From Saprospiraceae bacterium (lineage in GTDB: Bacteria > Bacteroidota > Bacteroidia > Chitinophagales > Saprospiraceae), in NCBI GenBank assembly GCA_016719855.1, contig JADJYH010000082.1, positions 1 to 5,464 on the forward strand: a stretch of DNA of 5,464 nucleotides, written 5' to 3'. The notes beneath the pieces were generated by a model. That model did no database searches, was not told where the DNA came from, and saw only the letters and a list, made by a program, of their open reading frames with translations. Position numbers and translations under genes: made by a program. This document shows positions 1 to 5,411 of the stretch, piece by piece (positions within the stretch are counted from its first letter, which is position 1; each line of letters begins with the position of its first letter).

Positions 1-139
1 AGAAGTGGGAAAATCATTTTTGGCCTTTTTTCCCCACGTTGGTTTACGCTGTTCTTCGCTTCCGGCCAATAATTCCCACCAGAAAAACTGCCGTCAACAA
101 CTCATCGGAATCTCTGGCCCCGCCCATTGGATTACTGGA
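1..139. other. Short stretch downstream of gene B, no gene seen
   Basis: No recognisable protein in any frame. The open frame on the plus strand that starts here gives a low-complexity translation without family features and runs into the antisense of gene B, so it is taken as chance. Just before the gene B stop codon (plus-strand positions about 128-143) the eight-base unit TGGATTAC occurs twice in tandem. The left edge holds an inverted repeat, listed separately. Confidence 0.5.
5..37. repeat. Imperfect inverted repeat, possible weak terminator
   Basis: GTGGGAAAA at 5-13 is the reverse complement of TTTTCCCCAC at 28-37 apart from one bulged C, giving a nine-pair stem with a loop of about 14 bases. 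It lies about 100 bases past the stop of gene B, so it could end that transcript. No clear T-run follows the stem on the minus strand, so a terminator role is only a guess. Confidence 0.35.
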
Positions 140-990
140 TTACTTCTGCACCTGGTAATCGTCCACTCCACGGAAGAAGGTGACTTTGCCGTTCACCACT
201 TTGAAATATGGGTGTAAATGGTGGCGTAATTTTTCCCGGAAGGGAGTGTGGGCGTATTCCAGCATGGAGGGCAAAACATCCTCTCCGTCCGCCACGAGCG
301 GGTTGGCTGGAATTTGGAATACTTGGCTTTGGCAGCAAGCTCCTCGAAAAATAAGCAACTTCCGCCTTTGCCGTTGAACATGCGGGCTTTCGAGTCGAAC
401 ATCCGGTCTTGAATGCTCAGAACGCCACCTTTAGTCGTCCGCACATGGCCAGCACACCTTCGATGTCGCCCTTTCCGAATTTTTCGTACACAGTCATGAC
501 TAGGCCCGTGTTCGGGTTGTTGAACGGCGCCGTAGCCTATTTGGCGGAGCGGTTCGCCGGGTGTTGGTGATGGCGTGGCTCACGGCTTTGCCCTCGGCAT
601 TGAGTTCCACCACGTCGGTCATCGAACTCATGGGCTTCCCGGTCGGCGGCATTCCATGGAAGAGCCGGTGTTGAGTGCCGGTGACAGTGACCTGAGAGGG
701 AACCGGGTGCTACTCACGGGTGCGATTTCACTATGGTGATTTTGAATCCGGGAAAGCTGTCTCGAACTGTTTGTACCAAGGTCAATTGAGGGCCGGATAC
801 CCTTGTGGGTGCAGGCCCGACGTTCAGGCTCAGTGTAATCTTTCGGCACACAAGGCGGCGAAACCGTCCCAATCCCGTTGGTTGAGCGCCCCGTAAGCGA
901 AGCCCAAAGGTTGCTTCGTTTTGGGCAGGTGCTGGGTCGCCCGGCTGTGTAAAGCAAAAAGGAGACGAGGAGGAGGATGAGAAATTTCAT
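140..990 (-). CDS. Gene B: exported SnoaL/NTF2-like two-module protein (frame-disrupted)
   Basis: Starts at ATG 988-990 with a clear signal peptide (MKFLILLLVSFLLYTA) and ends at TAA 140-142, roughly 283 residues. Module 1 (about 930-560) is SnoaL-like. After joining frames it shows QRDWDGFAALCA, an FPGFKITIV/FPDSK segment and the family-like FHGMPPTGKPMSSMTDVVEL followed by LNAEGKAV. Module 2 (about 530-140) is a second NTF2-like unit: VYEKFGKGDIEGVLAMC, FFEELAAKAKYSKFQPTR, LVADGEDVL and YFKVVNGKVTFFRGVDDYQ, matching the helix, beta-sheet and final strand order of ketosteroid-isomerase-like proteins. No stop separates the modules in the joined frame (GEPLRQIGYGA then NNPNTGLVMTVY). At least six frame changes are needed, so no intact frame exists; sequencing error is the likelier cause. 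The signal peptide puts it outside the cytoplasm. The substrate is unknown, since these folds serve as cyclases, isomerases, hydrolases or binding domains. It is a paralogue of upstream gene A. Confidence 0.6.
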
Positions 991-1028
991 TGGTTGATTT
1001 TTTAAAAAAGTTGATGAATGCTTGTCTG

Positions 1029-1071
1029 AAAATTGCCGCCCCGGCAGGTGGTTGAAGCACCCGCCGGGCGG
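1029..1071 (-). terminator. Strong GC-rich hairpin between gene A and gene B
   Basis: Nine bases past the gene A stop, the minus strand holds a stem of about 14 pairs: CCGCCCGGCGGGTG pairs with CACCTGCCGGGGCGG with one bulged G and one G-T pair, around a seven-base loop. It is followed by AATTTTC. The position, GC-rich stem and short T-tract fit a Rho-independent terminator or attenuator after gene A. The tail is short (four T), so read-through into gene B, which starts about 40 bases further on, is possible. Confidence 0.6.
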
Positions 1072-1079
1072 TTGTGTTA

Positions 1080-2377
1080 TTAGTTCTGCGCCATCGGGAT
1101 AGCGCCGATTTGGGTCAGGATGGCAAGGAAGTCGGCATTGAGCCAAAGCTCTACTGGCTTTCCGTTTTTCAGCAGAAAGGTCACAGTAGCTGTAGCGTAG
1201 GCTTTGCGCTTGGATGGTGGCACACCCTGAAATGCAGCGCCAGTGTGAGTACCCTCGAAGTGGTGGCGGACGACCACTTTATCCCCCTCTGCCACCACAT
1301 CGTCCACCACGAAGCGGGAATCCGGGAAGGCGGCGAGCAATTCGCCCATCACTGCTTTGTAGCCTTTGGCATCTAATTGTTGGGGTGCCCAACCATTAAA
1401 CTTTGCGCCGGGTGCGTAAGCGGCAACCACTCCGTCCAAATCCCTTTTGTTGATGCTTTCCATGATTTTGAGGACAGCTTGCTTGTTCATCGCTACCGGG
1501 TCAATGCCTGCCATCAGTTGCGCCTCGAACGATTTGCTGTCGAACTGCACATTGCGGCTGGTGATTTTCCCATTGCCGTCCACTTGGTCGAGCACGAGGA
1601 ACGACAGGCTGACCTTGTTGCCCGTGGGTGGGTTGCCCATCATGTTTCCGGTGTTGGTGCCTGAGTAGATGCCATGAGTCACCACGTTTTTGCCGTCAGA
1701 AACAATTTCAAGCACCTCGTGCTTCATGTCGGGGAAGGCCGTTTTTTGACTTTGAATGATGCTCTGAAATGCCTCGATGGGCGCTGGCGCTGCCAGGAAC
1801 GGGTTGGATATTTTGAAACCTGCGGCGCAGTATTGACTTAATTTGTCGGTCTGCCCGGCATCCATGACTTTGTAAAGTTCACGGATATTTTTTCCGCCAA
1901 CACTTTCGAGTCGGGCAGCCCTTTCATCAGTTGGGAGTTGAACGCAGCCACGTCGAACTGGATGTCCACGCTCGTGATTTTCCCTTTGGAGTCAAATTTC
2001 AGGTAGCCCAAAAATGGCGTTTCCACCCGGTTGCCGGTCGGAGGGTTGCCTTGCAGCGAGGCAGTGTTGGTGCCCGAAAACCAGGCTTTGAACGCTGCGG
2101 TTTTTTTCCCGGACGTTACTTCCAGCACCTTGTGCTGCATGTCAGGGAAGCCCGCATACATGCTCATGCCGATTTCTTTGTAACCTGTTTTGTCCAAAGC
2201 CTGGGGTGAAAAAGGAAGGGAAACCATAACGTCGTCGGTCAGGAAAGCTGCGGCTTTGTCGAAGTCACCGGCGTCCACGGCAGCGTAAAAGTCGCGGATG
2301 GTCTGCTCGTGGTTGTGAGCAAAGGAAAACTGCACGGCAAATACCGTTAGAAGTGCAATGATGAATGATGATGTTTC
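1080..2377 (-). CDS. Gene A: exported protein with three tandem SnoaL-like modules
   Basis: Ends at TAA 1080-1082. About 430 residues after repair of one break. The N-terminus is a signal peptide (TSSFIIALLTVFAVQFSFA, then HNHEQ). No ATG lies in frame between it and the upstream TAA (2381-2383), so the start was probably damaged; GTG at 2333-2335 would cut into the signal peptide. Three homologous modules follow, at about residues 20-150, 160-290 and 298-432. Each opens with a helix of the type TIRDFYAAVDAGDFDKAA, NIRELYKVMDAGQTDKL or AVLKIMESINKRDLDGVV. Each then carries FPDM/FPDS and a GT(N/H)T...G.PP signature: GTNTASLQGNPPTGN, GTNTGNMMGNPPTGN, GTHTGAAFQGVPPSK. The third ends in DFLAILTQIGAIP, as SnoaL-type cyclases often do. 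Modules 1 and 2 lie in different frames that overlap at 1838-1865; adding one A to the run at 1888-1893 restores EKNIRELYKVMDAG. The substrate is unknown. Family assignment is firm; the single-gene reading is likely. Confidence 0.75.
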
Positions 2378-2705
2378 TACTTAGATAAAATATTTTGTGA
2401 TTGATGTAGAAAATGTTCTTTCTGGAAAGATGGGGTTAGGCTCAAAAACCGCCGAGAGTCCAGCAGCGGACAGCGGCGATGAGCATTGATTTCAATTTGA
2501 TATTTTGTTTGAAATGACTGAGGGATTGTTTTTTGGCAGTTTCCAGCAATTACGAAGCGAATGAAAAATTGGTTGCGGCAGGTGAAATATTTTTGGATGG
2601 TGGCAGCGGGCTGCCAAGGTGAGTCCAAAAGTGGGGAGGGAGTGACGTTTAGTGAGGCCACTGGTCGGGTTTTCCAGCCAAGGGTTGGGTCTGGTTTTAC
2701 CAAAT
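2378..2705. other. Intergenic stretch between rplI and gene A, no gene recognised
   Basis: About 330 bases separate the rplI terminator from gene A. The open minus-strand frame across it translates to a Ser/Pro/Gln-rich sequence with no domain, signal or family likeness and runs through the terminator, so I do not call it a gene. The part near gene A is AT-rich (AAAATATTTTATC on the minus strand at about 2384-2396) and probably holds that gene's promoter, but I see no good TAnnTTTG match. Confidence 0.5.
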
Positions 2706-2738
2706 AAAAAAAGCCCATCCGTTGCGAAGCGGATAGAC
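2706..2738 (-). terminator. Rho-independent terminator of the rpsF-rpsR-rplI operon
   Basis: On the minus strand, GTCTATCCG (2738-2730) pairs with CGGATGGGC (2721-2713) in a nine-pair stem with two G-T pairs and an eight-base loop, followed directly by seven T (2712-2706). It sits 24 bases after the rplI stop codon and separates the ribosomal operon from gene A. Confidence 0.85.
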
Positions 2739-2762
2739 CTGTAGTATTCAGTTGAAATCTGA

Positions 2763-3281
2763 TTAGTTATGACCAGAAGCTTCGGCGGCTGCTTCGAGTG
2801 CAGCTTCGGCAGCGGCTTCGGCCAATCGCTTGGCCAGTCTCGGATCGTCGGGTATCACCTGAACTCGATTTTGGCATCCACGTCGGGGTGGAGGTCAGGC
2901 GCTGGCTGTGTAGTCCCAATCTTTTAATGTGGTCGTCCGGCAGCAGGATGTCCCGGCGGTCAATGTCAACGTCCAGTTGGTCACGCAGTGCGCTATCTGG
3001 ATATTGGTCGGAGCCGAAAATCTTGCCGGAAGTGCCAGTCTTGGCCGTGATGGTCAATTTTTAACCCTTCAGCTTGGCGGCGATGGCCTTGAAGATGTCC
3101 AGTTTCTTTGTTCGTCCTGGACGCCTCTTGGCGCTTGAAACTGTCGAGGTTGTTGCGGTTTGACCTTTGTTCGCAACAAGGGCCAAGCCCTGCGGAATCA
3201 GGTTGCGCACAACCATCCTTTACTTTGACGTTTCAAACTGCGGCCAACTTTATCGAGATTTTTCAGAAGAATAATTTCCAT
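2763..3281 (-). CDS. rplI: 50S ribosomal protein bL9 (frame-disrupted)
   Basis: bL9 is a structural protein of the large subunit that binds 23S rRNA near the base of the L1 stalk. The start is ATG 3279-3281 (MEIILLKNLDKVG) and the stop TAA 2763-2765, about 173 codons against about 148 for typical bL9. Joined frames give VKVKDG, RNLIPQGLALVANKGQ, NNLDSFKRQE, LDIFKAIAAKLKG, then the C-domain TITAKTGTSGKIFG, TNIQIA, ALRDQLDVDIDRRDILLPDD, HIKRLG and DLHPDVDAKIEF. Both the N-domain and the RNA-binding C-domain are therefore present. The extra length is partly an Ala/Glu-rich tail after VIPDD (LAKRLAEAAAEAALEAAAEA), probably helical. At least five frame changes and some substitutions (DGC where DGY is usual) interrupt it; for a conserved ribosomal gene, sequence error is the simplest reading. 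It is last in the operon. No Shine-Dalgarno precedes the start. Confidence 0.85.
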
Positions 3282-3307
3282 TGTTCTGCGAGTTTGCGGC
3301 GGTAGGA

Positions 3308-3339
3308 AATTGAGAATTGAGAATTGAGAATTGAGAATT
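3308..3339. repeat. AATTGAG heptamer array, four copies
   Basis: Four perfect tandem copies of AATTGAG (3308-3314, 3315-3321, 3322-3328, 3329-3335) followed by a partial AATT. It lies in the rpsR-rplI spacer, 27 bases before the rplI start as transcribed. The perfect period sets it apart from the error-prone coding parts nearby. Confidence 0.95.
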
Positions 3340-3350
3340 TTAGTATTTCC

Positions 3351-3385
3351 AATCTCCAATCACTAATCACCAATCACCAATCACC
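3351..3385. repeat. AATCACC heptamer array, five copies
   Basis: Five tandem seven-base units: AATCTCC (3351-3357), AATCACT (3358-3364), then three perfect AATCACC (3365-3385). It starts 11 bases after the AATTGAG array, shares its period and its AAT start, and stops eight bases before the rpsR stop codon. In the transcript it reads GGTGATT repeats, which can pair with the CTCAATT repeats of the other array. Confidence 0.93.
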
Positions 3386-3393
3386 AAGTTGAA

Positions 3394-3640
3394 CTATTTC
3401 AGCAAGTCAGTCAGGTAAGGAAGCAGGGCGAGGTGACGGGCACGCTTTACGGCGGTGGCCACCCGGCGCTGGTACTTCAACGAATCTTTACCTTGGTCGT
3501 TGACGAATTGCAGCAGAAAATCACTGTCCTTGTAGTCTAATATATTTGATGCCGAACTTACGGAAGCGGCAAGTACTTCTTGCGTTGCTGGCCGATGTTC
3601 GGATTGTTAGAAACTTAATATCGTCTCTTGATGCAGCCAT
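3394..3640 (-). CDS. rpsR: 30S ribosomal protein bS18 (frame-disrupted, internal loop missing)
   Basis: bS18 binds the 16S rRNA platform of the small subunit as a heterodimer with bS6. The start is ATG 3638-3640 (MAASRDDIKFLTIRTSASNAR) and the stop TAG 3394-3396. The first frame gives CRFRKFGIKYI; after one frame shift near 3537 the second frame gives DYKDSDFLLQFVNDQGK, then SLKYQRRVATAVKRARHLAL and LPYLTDLLK. This is the usual bS18 core: Arg-rich start, IDYKD, and the conserved KRARHLALLPY helix. Between QGK and SLKYQ only one Asp is present, where the family normally has an ILPRR.TGT-like loop (GKIVPSRITGT in E. coli), a loss of about eight residues (24 bases, in frame). It lies 55 bases after rpsF and 112 bases before rplI, in the usual order. 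The upstream region is A/T-rich with no Shine-Dalgarno. Confidence 0.88.
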
Positions 3641-3695
3641 GATTTTGAATTTTTTTTTATTAAAAAATTTGGTGATGAACGTTGATGGATGATGC

Positions 3696-4484
3696 TTATT
3701 CCTCTTCACCATTTGCAGAACGCTGTAGCAGCGACCATTGTGGCAGCTCAGCAGCAGTGGTAGCTGTGGGAGTGTTTTGGATGGCATCACCATCGGCATC
3801 AACAACTACAAGTTTACCACCCTTCAACTCGTCCCGCCATTTTCAGCTTGGCCCGTCTCCGCCTTCAGGCGGCAAGTCCAGCTTGAGACGGCCAAGTCGT
3901 TGGGTCCTGGAAGCTGAAGCGGTCGCCGGCAGCATTGAGCAGGTCTTGATTTGGTCAGGCGTCATGGCAGCGAGCTTAAAAGAGGTCAACATTGGCAGCC
4001 TTGAGCACCTCGGCGATTTTCAGGCACTTTGCCCTCGATGCGCTTCCAGGTTGTCAGGTTGTGGTGGTTGTGCCTTGGCGATTTTCGCCTTTGGTGCAAC
4101 AGCGACCGGAGCGGCACCGCCGTGTTAAGGTCGGCAGATCAGCTTTGGACTTCTTCTTGGTCTTGCCGATGAGGCCCCCACGCTTGTCAACGTGTACTTT
4201 ACCCCGTACTTGTCGAGGGCAATGGTGGAAGCGCAACAGACTTTCGTCACGGCGCATGTTGAGTTCTAGCGAGCTGAGGTACGCGTGGTTTCCGCTGGAA
4301 CTCGACACATAGTAGTACCGGTGTGGCGCTTTGATTTCGTAAGCAAGCTGGCGCAACCTATCTCGTCCACATGTACGATGCTCGCTCCACTTGACCGGAG
4401 CGATCGACATATTTCCGAGCTGTCGCCTTGATTTCATCGCCCGACAGAACTGGATCTGATGAAAGTTACTTCGTAATTTCGCAT
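3696..4484 (-). CDS. rpsF: 30S ribosomal protein bS6 with C-terminal HHH-type extension (frame-disrupted)
   Basis: bS6 partners bS18 on the small-subunit platform. The start is ATG 4482-4484 (MRNYEVTFI) and the stop TAA 3696-3698, about 262 codons against roughly 100-140 for ordinary bS6. The core (4484 to about 4140) reads, across frames, DPVLSGDEIKATARKYVD, GLRQLAYEIK, a YYYV strand, SLELNMRRDESLLRF, and VDKRGGLIGKTKKKSKADLP. A linker rich in Ala, Pro and Lys follows (AAPVAVAPKAKIAKAQPPQP). The extension (about 4020-3800) gives RIEGKVPE, KIAEVLKAANVD, FKLAAMTPDQIK, DLLNAAGDRFSFQDPTTWPS and LKGGKLVVVDADGDAI, and ends in SANGEEE. The pattern IEG...KIAE.L..A.V..F..LA...PD.IK..L.AAG.RF...DP.TWP matches helix-hairpin-helix modules attached to various Bacteroidota proteins. 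No stop in the joined frame separates core from extension, but several frame changes are needed, so two genes cannot be fully excluded. It is first in the operon. Confidence 0.82.
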
Positions 4485-4527
4485 ACTGTTTTGAAGTATT
4501 AAATGATTTCGGTTCTTCCCGTCCCAA

Positions 4528-4563
4528 GCGTTGATTTTCAGTGTGTTAGCACGAAAATTACGC
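4528..4563 (-). promoter_or_regulatory. Hairpin in the rpsF leader
   Basis: In the minus-strand leader, GCGT (4563-4560) and ATTTTC (4558-4553) pair with ACGC (4531-4528) and GAAAAT (4539-4534). GTG (4552-4550) pairs with CAC (4545-4543) around loop CTAA. A three-base bulge (ACT) and a small internal loop (A/CA) interrupt the 13-pair stem. It lies about 44 bases before the rpsF start. Many bacteria autoregulate rpsF through a leader structure bound by the S6:S18 complex. The CCG bulge typical of that motif is not evident here, so that identity is only a possibility. Confidence 0.4.
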
Positions 4564-4592
4564 CCGTCACATAAGCTTTCCGAAAAGGAGCG

Positions 4593-4620
4593 CAAAAGTA
4601 TGTTTTTAATTGGGAAACAA
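4593..4620 (-). promoter_or_regulatory. Bacteroidota-type promoter for rpsF operon
   Basis: The minus strand has TACTTTTG (4600-4593), an exact match to the Bacteroidota -7 element TAnnTTTG, with TTG (4620-4618) 17 bases upstream as a partial -33 element. Transcription would start near 4586, giving a leader of about 100 bases that contains the hairpin at 4528-4563. Its position in the divergent rpsF/rsmI spacer supports it. Confidence 0.6.
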
Positions 4621-4670
4621 GGCGGTAGAGAAGTTTTTGGCTAATAAATGAGTGGAATTTGCGCCTCTTC

Positions 4671-4684
4671 AATCGTAAATCGTA
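4671..4684. repeat. AATCGTA heptamer, two copies
   Basis: AATCGTA occurs twice in tandem (4671-4677, 4678-4684) and continues as AATCCC and then GTAATCCCC. The seven-base period and AATC start resemble the AATCACC array at 3351-3385. It lies just before the methyltransferase gene. Confidence 0.7.
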
Positions 4685-4715
4685 AATCCCATCCCGTAAT
4701 CCCCACCTTCGCCCG

Positions 4716-5411
4716 ATGCAAACGAAAGGCAAACCCCACCTCATCCCCTGTCCCTCGGCGACGACGCCACCGAGACCATCCCGGCCCACGCCGTGCCGTA
4801 CTGCACCGCCTGACGCACTCGTGGCCGAGCGGGCGAAAACGACCCGCCATTTCATCAAAAACAACCAACCCACCCAAACCAATTTCAGATTACCAAATCG
4901 AAGAACTGAATGAGCACACGCCCGCCACAGAACTGGAAACACTGCTGCGACCTGCACTCGAAGGCCACGACCTCGCAGTCCCGCCGAAGCGGGCTGCCCG
5001 GCATCGCTGACCCTGGGGCCAAACTGGTGGAACTGGCGCACCGCCGAGGGCTGGAAGTGGTGCCACTGGGGGCCCCCTCGTCCATCCTGTTGGCACCGAT
5101 GGCCAGCGGCAGGACAGGACGGGATCCTTGGCTTTCCACGGCCACTCTCTCCGCCAAAGCACCTGCCGATGACCTCAAGCGGTTGGAGCAACTGGCCACC
5201 AAAGCACCACCAAACGCAACTTTTCATCGAAACGCCCCACAGGAACAAGGCTATCATGGCAGGCAAAGCGCTGAAGGTGTTGCAACCCGACCCAAAGTTT
5301 TCGCATCGCCGCCGACCTGAGGCTGCCCACGCAGTTTGTGCAAACAGAAACCATCGCCGAATGGCGGAAAACGCCGCCGTTGGGGTTTGATAAGCGGCCT
5401 GTGGTTTTTGA
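4716..5411 (+). CDS. rsmI: RsmI-like SAM-dependent methyltransferase (COG0313, tetrapyrrole methylase fold; frame-disrupted)
   Basis: The family uses S-adenosylmethionine; RsmI itself 2'-O-methylates cytidine 1402 of 16S rRNA. ATG 4716 is the nearest start before the conserved LIPCP strand; the end is uncertain, near 5411. Joined frames give LGDDATETIPAHAVPYCTA, AERAKTTRHFI, KTTNPPKPISDYQIEELNEH, TPATELETLLRPALEGHDL, EAGCP and GIADPGAKLVELAHRRGLEV, GPSSILLAPMASG, LAFHGH, DLKRLEQLATK, QLFIETP and RNKAIMAGKALKVLQPD, LPTQFVQTETIAEWRK and FDKRPVVF. EAGCPGIADPG and the GPSS loop are family hallmarks at the SAM-binding cleft. About 230 residues against 286 in E. coli RsmI, and the KRPVVF end, fit the short RsmI-like paralogue found in many Bacteroidota, so the exact target may differ from C1402. 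At least seven frame changes interrupt it. It is divergent from rpsF. Confidence 0.82.

Larger units (their letters stand above)
3308..3385 (-). promoter_or_regulatory. Possible long hairpin formed by the two heptamer arrays
   Basis: In the minus-strand transcript the GGTGATT/GGAGATT array comes first and the CTCAATT array second, with about 11 bases (AAATACTAAAA) between. Aligned by eye, six of every seven positions pair, counting G-U pairs, with one mismatch per repeat, so up to about four units could form a periodic stem in the rpsR-rplI spacer. This might shield the upstream ends from decay or modulate rplI expression. The pairing is visible in the sequence; the role is inference. Confidence 0.4.

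Noticed and set aside
628..1146. Minus-strand open frame of 172 codons as a gene in its own right
   Set aside because: It begins inside the end of gene A and reads through the terminator hairpin. Only the part from 990 (MKFLILLL...) is the true start of gene B; the rest is mostly out of frame with the SnoaL module.
1838..2335. A separate 165-codon SnoaL gene overlapping the next one
   Set aside because: The last 20 residues lose similarity exactly after a homopolymer, and one added base joins it smoothly to the next module, so it is the N-terminal part of gene A.
2377..2718. Minus-strand open frame of 113 codons between rplI and gene A
   Set aside because: It starts inside the rplI terminator stem region, has no domain or signal peptide, and its composition looks like translated non-coding DNA.
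3308..3385. Repeat arrays as a CRISPR
   Set aside because: The units are seven bases long with no spacers of regular length between copies and no cas genes nearby; they are simple tandem heptamers.
3682..4128. Plus-strand open frame of 148 codons
   Set aside because: It is antisense to the bS6 extension, whose frame-joined sequence is conserved-looking, while this frame is low-complexity Ser/Ala/Gly.
3696..4484. Inactivated (pseudogene) ribosomal operon
   Set aside because: All three ribosomal genes keep their conserved blocks in order, with promoter and terminator intact, and the neighbouring methyltransferase has the same kind of breaks. Sequence error explains all of them together.
4538..5266. 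Long open frame on the minus strand (242 codons) across the methyltransferase region
   Set aside because: It is antisense to the conserved RsmI-like protein. Its translation is Trp/Gly/Arg-rich without family features, and it overlaps the rpsF promoter. It is open only because the real gene's frames are GC-rich.
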